Positions 36,250-47,254 of a stretch of 64,000 nucleotides of DNA are shown in pieces. The stretch spans positions 744,001 through 808,000 of the forward strand of contig JAGFBZ010001180.1 in the NCBI GenBank assembly GCA_018398805.1, written 5' to 3'. How positions within the stretch are numbered: the first letter of the stretch is position 1; every line of letters starts with the position of its first letter. Origin of the DNA: Hirundichthys speculiger (taxonomy: Eukaryota; Chordata; Actinopteri; Beloniformes; Exocoetidae). Both the position numbers and the translations under genes were made by a program. A model generated the notes under the pieces. That model saw only the letters and a list, made by a program, of their open reading frames with translations. It searched no databases and was not told the origin of the DNA.

Positions 36250-39200
36250 CAATATATATATATTGTTTAATTTAATATATAGTGTTTATGGGAATATCCA
36301 CTATATTATGTACAAATATCTTCTTTATTCAGTAATGTCATGACTAATTGCATTAAATGTTTTTTTTTTTTTTTTTTTTTAGATCTATGAATATAAACAA
36401 AAACTGTATTATGCAGCTTTCGTTGTTGTTCTTTTGATTGTCCACTAGATGTCCTTCCTTGGTTTAATTTACTACTTACATAGGCTTCTTATTGTGCATG
36501 CGCGTAAGCCTTAAATACATCAAAGATATCACTCATTACTTGTCTTGAGTGTATGTTTAAAGGCACTTTATTTTAGTCCATGTGTAACCTTGTGAGTCAT
36601 TTGTCGATTAATGCTGATTTGTCTGAAGTACAGCCAAGCTTTTAGTATATATATTTTTTTAACCTCACGTCTGTATACAGTTTATTTTGGCTTCACATTA
36701 AAGGCAGTATTTTTAAATGCAGATGCTTAATACAAAACATTTACTCAGAGAGGTTAAACTGATTACTGTTCTAAGAACATTTAAAGAAAAGCAGCATTCA
36801 TTTTTATCAATAACACCTGAAGCTTTTATTGTGAACATGTTAGTGTCTTTGGCTCTCTCTGCCTAAACTGAAACGGGTCTTAGTTACGGCTTTAACAAAG
36901 TAGTTTTGCTTGTTTTTAATCAAGCAAGTATAACATTCTAGTTGTTTATTTTTTTTATTTATTTATTTGTAAAATAAAGGAAAGAACAAGCAAAAATTCA
37001 TTTATTGAGCCAAATACTAAACACAGAACAATGCATTGAGCTGAGCCCTGGAGCTGTCTGATTTAATGGTTTGGGGACCCCTCCTTTTCATGCTCTCATC
37101 CTTATCTTTAATTTATGGAACAACTAAGACAACACACCAGTGTAAATGCGTATAAGTGCCTTATACTGTATGATTCAGTTGTATTATTATTATTATTTAG
37201 CATAGGGGTGTGTATATGACTTCTCCTCTCATGGAGTTTTCAGAGTGCCGAAGTCTCCCCATCCCATGAAGTTTTAGGAGTACAAAAGTCTCTTTGAGCT
37301 CTCAAACTGTTCTAGCCATCCAACCTTCTTATGCATCAACAACTTTAGGCTGTCTATTGTGCTTATCGTCCCCAACTATCTTATTCTCCAATCCCACACA
37401 TCTTTCTTTATCTAACCATAGCTCCAGTCAAAGTCTAGTTTGCCCTGTCCATGACCTCAGGAGACAGATACGCACAACCATACTTCCATGCTTCTTTCGG
37501 CTTTATTACAGCAGTACATGTGCATGACATCATACGCATGACATCATATGCAATATGCATCTGGGGTCTGGAAATGTTCAGGGACATTGCTCCGACCCTG
37601 ATGGAATATTTTTCACTTAGCAAATGCAGGTGTGGGGGAAGAATTTTGTTTTTGTGTACCAACTTGTGACCAGCACTTCAAAGGACTCATGGAACCACGG
37701 GAAGATCTGCTGCCATGCTCTTCTTAAGTTAATGTCATAGTTTTGATGAAAGTTTGTAATTAAATTACAGTACAGTGTTCCTAATATTATGGTGAATCAC
37801 CCCACACAGATGAGTAAATAATCTTCTGGGTCTCAACCACTACTCACTCCTATATTCAACTGGTTATTCATCAGTGGTTGTAGTTGAAATACACTTTGTC
37901 TACCATTTCATCCAACTAGAGATGCACTTCCTACCATCCTTCACCACCAGCAAAAAGATGAAATTTCTTGTAATACGCTGCCCTCATGTGGTCAGAAGTA
38001 ACATTACTACATAAAGTGCATTAGACTAGATACAGCACATTTTAACATAAGATCTTCACCACACAAAATAGAATATATAGAAGAATACATATATACATAT
38101 AGAGTTCTAGACTATGGTTTCCTTTAAATGACAAAAGAAAAAAAAACAGGTCCAACTGTATTTGCACAATGACACCCATGTACCTGAGCATAACGCCAGA
38201 GAGTAACATGTTTGGCCAACATGGAACCCATTGATAGTCTCATATGGGGCCCTAATTTTTATCCCATGTGCATGTCAGTTGGGCCCTATGTAGGAATGCT
38301 GGCTGAGGTTTTCTCCAGATGCTCTTAAGTAGGTACTTAGGTCTGTTTTACATTTTTACCTCCCTCACCTCACCAAGGAGACATCTAAATCAGATAGTGG
38401 CCAGTATTACCATTGCATTGCTGAACATACACTGCTATGCTTTGATTTGTAATTTTCCAAACTACAAATCAAAGTTCAAATGAAATACTGCCTAAGATGA
38501 ATGAACAGTGCTAAATAAAGTTTACCTATTCTACACGGGCAAGATGACCAGTCCCCCCTCTGCAAACCAGTGTCATAAAATATTATTTCTCCATAATCTA
38601 CATACTTCAATAAAGAGCAGTACAACCAATACATTTGTGTGCTAATTAAATAACAGGTTTCTATGTCAAACGCATGTTAAACCACTCTGTAACTCCAATC
38701 TGCACACTAGATCACCTCAGCGGGAATAATGTATTAGTATTCCATCTGAGTGTGTGTTGCCAAGGAAGCAAGCACTATGTGCACCCATAGCTGTGTTTAC
38801 CTAACACTGCAGGCTTCTGGGTTTTGTCAACTGTCACTAGGCCAGAAGTCAAATGCTACATGTGTTGTGTCCAGGCAGAAATTGATCAGCAATAATCTAC
38901 AATCCAAATGTTTTAAAAGGACTTTGGTCACATGTTGCCTGTAACTGTAATACTGTATTAGTGGACACTGGAAACACTAAGTCAAGCTTTTGCGGCAAAC
39001 ACTATTATAAAGCTTTTGGGCTAGGGAATTTCACTCAGACTCAGACATGGCTCTCCTTGCTAACTCAAATGTGATCCCTCAGGGTCCGAGAAAGGCCAGG
39101 GAAAGACTCGGACTTCGACAGCAGACAGCTTAGTGTTTTGTGTATCTGTCAGCTGGGAAATCCTGCTTCCCACAACTCAAAATCTTATCAATATTTCAAA

Positions 39201-39403
39201 TTACAAGTCATGTAAAAAAAAAAAAAAAAAACTTTCTGTTAGGAATAAATGGAGAGCATCCCAGCATTTACCTCCACCTGTCTACATAGATGTCTCTGGG
39301 ATTTCAACTAACATACATGCTGACCTACAGTCCCATCCTCTGACCATGTCAGTGTTATTGCCCACATCTGTTTATATAGTCATGTCTGTTGTGCATGTAC
39401 AAT
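35891..39403. other. Intergenic, simple repeats and a hairpin
   Basis: No gene recognised. Contains the compound TA/CATA/TG microsatellite at 36120-36262, a T20 run at 36360-36380, and a perfect 12-bp hairpin at 38440-38474. ORFs of up to 93 codons have no domain. Confidence 0.4.
36120..36262. repeat. Compound TA / TACA / TG microsatellite
   Basis: The order is catatatatatacaca, repeated catacata, repeated atatac, (CA)n, (TA)n, (TG)n, (TA)n. The CA block (36178-36194) and the TG block (36214-36232) are inverted around the central TA block, so the tract can fold back on itself. Confidence 0.95.
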
Positions 39404-39411
39404 GTACCTGT

Positions 39412-39990
39412 TAGTGCTGGGCAATATGACGATACATACGATAGAAAAGTGTGTATTGTGCCATTTCTCTTCTATCGTTTCTATCGTTTCTAACCTAATT
39501 TTATCAATTATTACAGCAAATATGTAATGAAATAACCTGCAACGATACATTTTTATGTTTGCACTTTTATTCATGGTTCTCTTCAACCCTGATGTTTACT
39601 TTAGACACTTTATATTGGTTTGCAAACTTTGCACTACAAGGTTACAGATTTCAGAAAGTTGAAAAATAATTTGTTTATTTTTTATAGCTAAACTTCAGTG
39701 CAAAAATGTGTTTTTCCTCTCAGAAACTGTTGTGCACTTTAAAAAAAATGTGAAAGCTACTGTACCTCTGTACCTACCTGTTTTTGCTGCACTAAAATGT
39801 ATGTTTGTGACAGTTCAGCTAAATGTCCTTTCAAAATAAAGTTGAAAAGTAAGCAATGACATTTTTGTCAAACTTTTCAGAGAATAACTGAAAACATACT
39901 TTATTATGGTATATCGTGATATATATCGTTATCGTGATGTAAAATAGTCCATATCGTGATATATGATTTTTTCCATATCGCCCAGCACTA
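39412..39990. mobile_element. hAT MITE with perfect 8-bp target duplication
   Basis: The 579-bp element begins tagtgctgggcaatatgacg and ends atatcgcccagcacta. Flanking 8-mers are identical: gtacctgt at 39404-39411 and 39991-39998. Internal repeats of cgatac and atatcgtgat are typical of this fish family. No coding capacity. Confidence 0.93.
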
Positions 39991-40079
39991 GTACCTGTCA
40001 TAATATAAGTATATAGAATTCTTAGTTCTCCAGCTAATGGATGATTATTATTAATTAATTATACTAATTTTTTCCTTAT

Positions 40080-40345
40080 GTCTTATCTCTCTCCTCTTTC
40101 CTTGCTTTACCCGACTGCTTTTGGTAGGAAGGTCTCCTGCTCGAGGTTTCCTCCTCTTGAAGTGGAGTTTTTCCATGTCACTGTTGACTTTAAGGCTTTT
40201 TTTCTCCCACTAGGAGAGTTTTTTTTTTTACTTGCCATTTTTCTTTGATTAGGATTTAATAATATAATTTTAGTTAATGATGTCAAGCTCTGGGTCTCTG
40301 AAAAGCACCAAGAGACAATTGGTAATGGATGCTATAGCACTGCAA
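40080..40345 (+). repeat. Dispersed retroelement-like repeat
   Basis: Contains the ordered phrases ctgctcgaggtttcctcctc, tgaagtggagtttttccatg, ctctgaaaagcaccaagaga and caattggtaatggatgctat. These correspond to the common teleost sequence 'ctgctcgaggtttcttcctgtt ... gagtttttccttgccactgt ... taaagcgccttgagacaatt'. Family naming differs between libraries, so I leave it open. Confidence 0.55.
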
Positions 40346-40738
40346 CCCTGATGCCATCAGCCCGTGAGTCATGGGATGATTATCTGTAGGTTCCAGTATA
40401 CTTCAGCTTGGAAGTGACATGAAATGATCTGCTGTACCTCTGGGCTCCTTCCGACAAGCCATGATGGAGGAGCTGTCAGCCTGTCTGCTGGTGGACATTC
40501 ACGGTTGGACCTCCTGTTTCACATCTCATTTCAGTGGTGACATCAGAAATGGCTGATGCCAGTCACAGTGGTCTGTTTGTACAATACAGCCTACCCAGCT
40601 ACTGTGGAGCATGACATATAAGGTGGCAGCACTCACACTCATCCAGGGATTTCCCAATCTGTTCTTTTCTGCTCTTCCCTGCGCACATGGCTTCTCTAAA
40701 TTATGCCAGGAAAAGTAGACAAGATCACCACTCATATA
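40346..40738. other. Intergenic, ends in a small dispersed repeat
   Basis: No gene seen. The last 26 bases (from about 40713, aagtagacaagatcacc) match 63579-63600 and form the left half of a repeat into which the Tc1 element at 40739 inserted. Confidence 0.45.
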
Positions 40739-42003
40739 CACTGCCCGGGCAAAAAAAAAAAAAAAGTCGCTACCTGGATTTAACTAAGTAAATAGGTACG
40801 AGCCTCCTATTGGATAATAACTGCATGGGCGATTATCTTTCAGCTGGCAAGAAGTTATTTAACCCCAAGTGATGCAATGAGTTGCTTCTCATTTCCAAAA
40901 TAACCATTTTGAAAGACACATCCCGTGGTCATGGAAAAGATGTTAGTCTGAGAAGGGTCAAATCATTGGGATCCATCAAGCAGAGAAAACATCCTAAGGA
41001 GATTACAGAAACGACCAAAATTGGGTTAAGAGCTGTCCACTGCATTATTAAAAACCGGAAGGATTGTGGGGACCCATCATCTTCGAGCCGGAAAAAAATG
41101 CTCAATGATCGTGTTCAGCGATTACTTAAACATTTGGTGAGATCAAATTGAAGAAAAACAACAGTAGAACTCAGGGCTATGTTAAATAGTGAAAGTAAGA
41201 GCATTTACACACACACAACGCGAAGGAAACTAAAGGGATTGGGACTGAACAGCTGTGTAGCCTTACGAAAACCACTAATCAGTGAGGATAACTGGAAAAA
41301 AGGCTTCAATTTGCTAGAGAGCATAAAGATTGGACTCTGGATCAATGGAAGAAGGTCATGAGGTCTGATGAGTCCAGATTTACCCTGTTCCAGAGTTATT
41401 GGTGCATCAGGGTAAGAAGGAGAGGCAGATGAAGTGATGCTCCCATCATGCCTAGTGCCTACTATACCAGCCTGTGGGGGCAGTGTTCTGATCTGGGGTT
41501 GCTGCAGTTGGTCAGGTCCAGGTTCAGCAACAGTATGAGCTCAAAGAATGAGGTCAGCTGACTACCTGAATATACTGAATATACTGAATATACCAGGTTA
41601 TTCCATCAATGGATTTTTTTTTCTCTGATGACACGGCCATATTCCAAGATGATAATGCCAGGATTCATCGGGCTCAAATTGTGAAAGTCTGGTTCAGGGA
41701 GCTTGAGACATCATTTTCACACATGGATTAGCCACTACAGGGTCCAGACCTTAACCCCACTGAGAATCTTTGGGATGTGCTGGAGAAGGCTTTGCGCAGC
41801 GTTCAGACTCTACCATCATCAATGCAAGATCTTGGTGAAAAATTAATGCAACACTGGATGGAAATAAATCTTGTGACATTGCAGAAGCTTATCGAAACAA
41901 TGCCACAGCGAATGCGTGCCGTAATCAAAGCTAAAGGTGGTCCAACAAAATATTAGTGTATGACCTTTTTTTTGGTGGTGACTTTTTTTTTGGCTGGGCA
42001 GAG
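40739..42003 (+). mobile_element. Full-length but inactive Tc1-like transposon
   Basis: The 1265-bp element has inverted ends of about 30 bp: left cactgcccgggcaaaa with gtcgctacc, right ggtggtgact with ttggctgggcagag. A TA lies at each junction (40737-40738 and 42004-42005), the standard Tc1 target. The single transposase frame is broken by several stops and shifts. The bases just outside match a dispersed repeat that is uninterrupted at 63579-63640, which confirms the borders. Confidence 0.93.
40900..41955 (+). pseudogene. Tc1-like DD34E transposase, full length but broken
   Basis: The N-terminal part reads RRVKSLGSIKQRKHPKEI and IGLRAVHCIIKNRKDCG (first helix-turn-helix) in 40930-41070. 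The middle gives QWKKVMRSDESRFTLFQS, holding the first catalytic Asp in the SDES motif at about 41357-41372. The C-terminal part in 41630-41950 gives [17 protein letters not shown] (second Asp), DLNPTENLWDVLEKAL (the Glu) and MPQRMRAVIKAKGGPTKY, then a stop. All DD34E residues can still be seen, but stops (for example in HMD*PLQG near 41730) and frame changes disable it. The same subfamily appears as a fragment at 54084-54560. Confidence 0.92.
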
Positions 42004-42235
42004 TAGCTGTCAGTGCTGATCTGTTACTTGTGAACATGATGTTGTTGTGTTGTGTTTCTTGAAGTAAATGTTTAAGTATAATAACAATAAGCTGCGAAAA
42101 ATTAGCTTTTGACATTACGGTGTTTATGTTGTGTAAACTTTGGTTGGTCTACTTTGTTCACACTCATTTTTCAAAATTTTCTTGTCTGTTTGACGGCGTT
42201 AACCTCTTTGTAATGGACTGAGAAATGTTCTCAGT

Positions 42236-42259
42236 CCCCCCCCCCCCCCCCCCCCCCCC
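42236..42259 (+). repeat. C24 homopolymer run
   Basis: Twenty-four C in a row directly before an AG and a short open exon-like stretch. Length is unreliable in sequence data. Confidence 0.95.
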
Positions 42260-42262
42260 AAG

Positions 42263-42349
42263 GGTGAAGATGCCGAAGCTGCAGCTTCTTAAATTCCCAT
42301 CATTGCAGAGCGGACTGGACGCAATCACAGTGGAGACCGTGAACATAGG
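42263..42349 (+). CDS. Possible small coding exon (unproven)
   Basis: The C24 run acts as a polypyrimidine tract followed by aag. The next bases stay open to a donor-like sequence at 42350 (ATAG|gtgagg). From the ATG at 42270 it would read MPKLQLLKFPSLQSGLDAIT and a few more residues. I do not recognise the peptide. Its 3' phase does not join directly to the exon starting at 43943, so at least one unseen exon would be needed if it belongs to that gene. This is inference from splice-like signals only. Confidence 0.2.
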
Positions 42350-42359
42350 TGAGGTGAAT

Positions 42360-43298
42360 GATATTTCATTTATTGATTCATTCCAGACATGTCAAAACTA
42401 TTGAATAATAATGTTAACACTAGTATGAATCTAAGTATCTATATACAAACTCATATATACACATGCATACACACACATTTTGAGCAAGTAGAATCCTTTG
42501 TAAATACATTTACATAAATAAATGAATCTTTTGGAATGTTGACACAAAGTACACAAAGTAGATCATTTTTTGGGTGCTATAAGGGCAGTTAGATATTTGT
42601 TGGTTCTTAGTCTTTTCACAACAGCTTGCTCAGTGTGTGTAAACGTGTTAGGTTTTTTACTGTCTGCTTGTTTTTTGGTGTTTTTTATTCAACAGCTCTC
42701 ATTGATGATATTATATGAAATATCTAATATAATAATTGTAGGTTGAGAGAAATGAGCCAAACAAGCTTTTGATAGAAAAGGTGATGCTTTTCCCCATGGG
42801 CAAGGCTAGCCCTTTTTTAGGGGTGCTTCAGCATAAATTGAAATTCAGCACCCCAAAAACCTGGAGTAAGAAATGTTGTTATTCTAAAATTTTGGTTCGC
42901 ATTTGACAGGCTTGGATAATGTCCAAAACTTAATCCATAGTTTGTGGTTTAAGTTTATATTTTAAGAATGAAAATGAAAACGACCCCGCCTAATAGTATC
43001 GTCCTCTTCTCACTAACATTACTTGTGGGTTGTGGTGGGGCTCATTGGGTGCTCAGCACCCCTAAAGCTCTGACCCTAGAATTGAACCTACTTTTCACTT
43101 CGAGGCCAGGAGATTGTTATGGGCAACCCACTGGTAAGAGACTTCCTGGAGAAATGGCCTGCTCTTCGAACTGAGTCTCAGGTTAAAAAAACAAACAAAA
43201 AACAAACACCTGTTATTCTGATTTTCTAGCTTTTTGTTGGACACCTTTTCTCATTCTCCATTCTCAATATTGACCAAAATACTGTATATTTCTAAACA
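42360..43298. other. Intergenic, little recognised
   Basis: No gene seen. Around 42810-43080 the phrases aggggtgcttcagcat and gctcagcacccctaaagctc are inverted copies in part and look like the two ends of a short MITE, but the borders are unclear. Confidence 0.4.
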
Positions 43299-43705
43299 TT
43301 AAAGGTGGGGTGGGTGTTGTTTTTTTGCAACACTTTTTACAATATTGCCTGAAAACCTTTTCACATTTCCATTGCACCCACTGAAATAAAATGTTTGCAA
43401 AAAAAACTAAACATTTTGGTCCAGTCTAGAAGGTATAATCAGAGAAAAACTCTGACCAATCAAAAAAGTGATCATCACTATTTTGATTGGCTGCCTAATA
43501 CGTCCATCAAATCACCCCCCCTCCTCCCTCCCTCCCTCCCTATGGTTCATGCAGTCGTGAATCATGTGAAGGCGTGGTTTCGAGGGGTGAGCTGAAGAGG
43601 AGGAGGCGGAGCCTTTGGGAGGAGGGAGGGAGTGTATATTTTCAAAATCTCACTTGAGTTGGATTGCTGGAACCGTTTTTCAAACAACACCTACTCCACC
43701 TTTAA
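43299..43705. mobile_element. MITE with TTAA target (piggyBac- or Kolobok-type)
   Basis: Starts ttaaaggtggggtgggtg and ends actccacctttaa, giving inverted ends of about 12 bp with TTAA at both edges (43299-43302 and 43702-43705). It is 407 bp and has no coding capacity. Internally, a CT-rich block (43508-43540) faces a GA-rich block (43596-43632), so the element can fold into a long imperfect hairpin. Confidence 0.75.
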
Positions 43706-43942
43706 GTCTTAAAACCCCCAATAACATCCTCTTTTAACAAATCATTAATTTGGAGCCTCACTCTTCAAAAAAAAGCTTGTTCGCTGGCCATGGCAACAGT
43801 TCACAAGACACAATTTTCAATGATCTTCTACACTCAAATTAAATGCCACTATGACTACAAATCAATTATTTTCAAATAATTGATTTGTTAGATCCCCTAT
43901 TTGTTAATATGCTAAATTGTCTTGTGTTCTTAGTTTTTTTAG
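43706..43942. other. Spacer before the SAMD3-like exons
   Basis: Contains a perfect 15-bp inverted repeat (43857-43871 and 43874-43888) and the pyrimidine-rich acceptor tract that ends in ttttttag at 43942. Confidence 0.6.
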
Positions 43943-45532
43943 GTTTGTGCTGAATTTCATCGTAACACGAATGTGAACCTACGAACCCAATTCTACTCTG
44001 AACTAGACAGACGCAGACCCCGTCTCATGACTTTATACCAACAGAAGGCAGCACGTAGTGGCAGGACGTCAAATGCACCGCAGGACATCATGGAGGCTTA
44101 TGATTCCCAGGTGAGTTATACTGATCTTGTGCATAACTAAGTTCTGACTGAAAATCTTTCAACTCAAAGTTAAACTTGGCCACTCTCGTCAATGACTTGA
44201 AAGGATCCAGAATAGTCCGTCAACAAGCTTGCTTTCTGTGAGGCTGCTGTCCAATTGTTTTTATGCAGGAAACGCCTCTTGTTCATACAAGTCATATAAA
44301 GCTTTCAACCATTTGTCTCAAAGCAGAGAACATCATATCACATCATCACAACCTTGCAGTTGTAAACTTTGACTTTGGAATCTATTTTAGTTTGTTTGGG
44401 ATGGAGAAGATACAAACACCTAGCACCATTTCTATCAAGCTTTTGAGAAAAACAAAAACAGAAGTTTACAGCACTGCATTTAAATTTAGGAATAGTTAAG
44501 AATGTAGCAATTCCAGTTTCATTATTGACATCACTCAGTGATTTGGTTCCTTATCGGTTCTCTTATCAATTCTCATCCGGTTATACATAGTTCAAATAAC
44601 TTTGGTTTTGCATTAACAATTAAGTTTCAAGTATGCACCAATATTTTGCACTCAACTTCAACTAAATGAAGTGATGTAATCTCTTGTCTTTCCTCTTGCA
44701 GGAAGAACACAATGTCGACATCAAACGCACAGCAGCCCTTCGTGCTCTTCCAATCTATCTGCGTGAGGAAGATCCAGGGTTTTGTAAGACTTGGGATGTA
44801 AGAAAAAACTCACTAAATTTTGTACATCCATCAGGCCTGGTGAAAAATCTGTTATTTTAAGGGTGCCTCAAATGGGCATGAAAAAATGGCTCAATAGCAC
44901 CACCTTGAAAATAATAAAAAAATTGAGCCCCTCGTATGAGTTTGGCCTACATTCACGAAAGTTGGCAGTTTTATGTATATGGTTGACGTGCATGGAAAAG
45001 TCTCTAGGACCCATATTCGTAGTCCACCATTTTGAATTGAATTTGTGATTTTGGGCTGATTTTTGTGATTTGCAGACCTTGAATCTGAACAAACTCCTCG
45101 CAGAAATTTAATCAGATCAACTTCATTTCCTGAAATTAAACTATTGTTTTAAATTTGTCTATCCAGGTGGGTGAATCCGATGAGCCAGATGTTAGTGACA
45201 CTCCTGTCGCCCTTCTCACCGTGGTTTCTGACATCACTCCTCAGTCCAGTCCTGTGAATTTCAGTCCTTCAAGTCTTGCTGTCATCATTGAAGATGACCC
45301 AGTTATCACTGACATTCCCAGGTTGGCTGAAGCATTTGCATTATTGTTCGGCTTGATGTGTGCCTTGCATTTGGACTACCCCAAGAAACTTACCAACACA
45401 TTTACTTTTATCCATAAAATCTTGATGGGGATAGATGATGGAAAACCGATTGAAACCATGTTTGCATGCTCTCAAAAAGGACTTATTGCTGAAAGAGTAG
45501 TCCAAGCAGTGGGATATGTTCCTGGATGTTAA
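43943..45532 (+). CDS. C-terminal exons of a SAMD3-like, multi-copy teleost protein (partial)
   Basis: Three exons join in phase 0 without a stop. 43943-44110 has acceptor ttttttag and donor gtgagt. 44702-44797 has acceptor cttgcag and donor gtaaga. 45167-45532 has acceptor atccag and ends in TAA. Together they code 209 residues. The first reads AEFHRNTNVNLRTQFYSELD and LMTLYQQKAARSG, the second VDIKRTAALRALPIYLREED, the third DTPVALLTV, LAEAFALLFGLMCALHLDYP and KKLTNTFTFIHKIL. This order (AEF-R-T--L---F---LD, ALP-YL-E, L-EA-LLFGL-YALHLDYPK) is what I remember from a large set of fish genes annotated as uncharacterised or SAMD3-like. Their molecular role is not known to me. The expected N-terminal half was not found upstream. 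It may be a partial duplicate, or a gene whose 5' exons are beyond the repeats. Confidence 0.65.
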
Positions 45533-46058
45533 GGCTTGCTGATGGAAAAACACAGAAACATTGTCTACATGTTCTCAAAAATTGTTTGTCACTGAATAGT
45601 TAATGTTTGACATACAAATATGCTGACAAATACAAGACTGTTTTAGATATTCTCACTGTCATGTTTTTACATTGTGTCATTCAGTATTTTGAGCACTTTG
45701 TTGAAGGCACTTTAACTCTTGGAATTGGGCTTGTTTTTCACCAACAGAATGTGCACAACCATACCTCAGTTTCTGATGTTTACATTTCTGAATAGTTTTG
45801 ATAATCTAAATGTATTAGTAATACACGGAGATGTGCCTGGTTTGGGGGGAAAACAACTTTGTTTTATTGTTTTATCAAGGATAATTAAAGAAACTAAGTG
45901 GTAATTGATATACAGTGATGTATTATTTTAATAAGCTGAGCTTTTGCTCTTAAAGAAGTCAGTGATTAAGAATGTTTTTCATTCCTGTAACATTTTCCTA
46001 AAAAAAAAAGCTTATAAACAAATCACACCGCACTCACGATGAAAAGTTGCAAAACAAA
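45533..46058. other. Downstream flank of the SAMD3-like exons
   Basis: Probably includes the 3' UTR. No canonical AATAAA was seen close to the stop; an ATTAAA-type word (ataattaaag) lies at about 45881-45890. No other gene is visible. Confidence 0.4.
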
Positions 46059-46066
46059 ACCAAAAG

Positions 46067-47246
46067 TAGGGATGTCCCGATCCTGATCCCTGATCGGGAT
46101 CGGCCTTCGATCTTAAAAATTTAAGGTGGATCGGATCGGCCGATCAGCCTTATTATAACACGCCGATCTTTTTTTCATTATTTTTTTCCTCAAAAAGTGA
46201 TCCTGATTAACACAAATGAATAAAGTAATCATATTACACAAACAAAAATATTTTTTAAACTGTATACATTTAATAATTTGCACTGAAATGAGGTTTCCCA
46301 GCAGCGCTGTCTTGTATCCACCTTAAAGTTTCAAGACCGGCGGCGTCAGGCTAAACTTTAGCAAAAATATCAGCAGTGTGGCAGCGCTATAAAATTACAA
46401 AGACCGACGCTTCGACTGCGACATGCAACGTGTAGAAGGCTGATATATCATGATGTAAGAAGAGAGTTTACAACACCACCAATTTAATCAGACACTTAAA
46501 AAAGCACGCAGCACCGATCACCGCAGCCTTCTGTCAGATGCCGTGGTGCCGTGGCACCAGCTTCGGCAGCAAACGCTCTGTGAAACTTTTAAAAGAAAGA
46601 AACTCCCGAAAGACTCGGAGAAATACAGAAAAATCACCGAGCTAATCGCGGAATGTATTACTGAGGACACGGAGTTTGTGGAATACAAGGCATTTAACCG
46701 GCTCATTAATTACCTCGAGCCTCGTTCCCGTCATTACATGCACGACAAAGGACACAAAGGTGCGCGAACATGTGCAGCGGGTCTTGAAAGAAGTGAAGTT
46801 AATATTTTATGTAATTGTTATTCTGATGTGATTTCATTGATTGCAAAGACTTCTGCTAGTGTTTTCATTGCCTTAAACTGCTAGCCAAGTTCACCTGCTG
46901 CTATTTAAATGAAGTGCTTTGTTGTTTAGTACTGAGACTGTTGAACAGTCACTGTTCTGTAACTAAATGTGTTTTATAATAATTCTCCCAAACAAAAAAG
47001 AAAGAAAGAAGAGTGTTTAAATAAGTTATTGTTTATTTTATGAGATGATAAAAGCTATTAATCTCAGCTTGGATGCAGGCCTATGTATTAATGTACACAG
47101 GAAATAAAATGCATAGGAAATTAAACTCTGTTTGCCCACTCACAAGAAGCGAAATCAGATCGGAAAAAATCGGAAATCGGCCGATCATCAAAATTAAAAG
47201 ATCGGAATCGGATCGGGACCCAAAAAACGTGATCGGGACATCCCTA
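46067..47246 (+). mobile_element. hAT transposon, internally deleted, with perfect 8-bp target duplication
   Basis: The 1180-bp element begins tagggatgtcccgatcctga and ends gtgatcgggacatcccta. It is flanked by accaaaag on both sides (46059-46066 and 47247-47254). The subterminal regions are full of gatcgg/ccgatc words in both orientations, likely transposase binding sites. It still holds part of a BED-finger hAT transposase (46472-46760) but most of the gene is gone. Confidence 0.95.
46472..46760 (+). pseudogene. hAT (ZBED-type) transposase remnant
   Basis: At 46472 the frame reads NTTNLIRHLKKHAAP, the second half of a BED zinc finger including its two histidines. After a frameshift, the frame from 46543 gives WHQLRQQTLCETFKRKK, KITELIAECITEDTEFVEYK and AFNRLINYLEPR. 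These match the segment that follows the BED finger in ZBED1-like hAT transposases (QQTLEE-F---, I-E-I--D--PF--VE---F--L---LEPRY). The catalytic RNase H-like core and the C-terminal dimerisation region are absent. It cannot transpose by itself. Confidence 0.85.
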
Positions 47247-47254
47247 ACCAAAAG

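Noticed and set aside
36120..36262. CRISPR-like or structured repeat array
   Set aside because: It is a plain compound microsatellite; there are no spacers, and the sequence is vertebrate.
42164..42346. Gly-rich - strand frame
   Set aside because: The glycine stretch is the reverse of the C24 run; no other evidence of coding.
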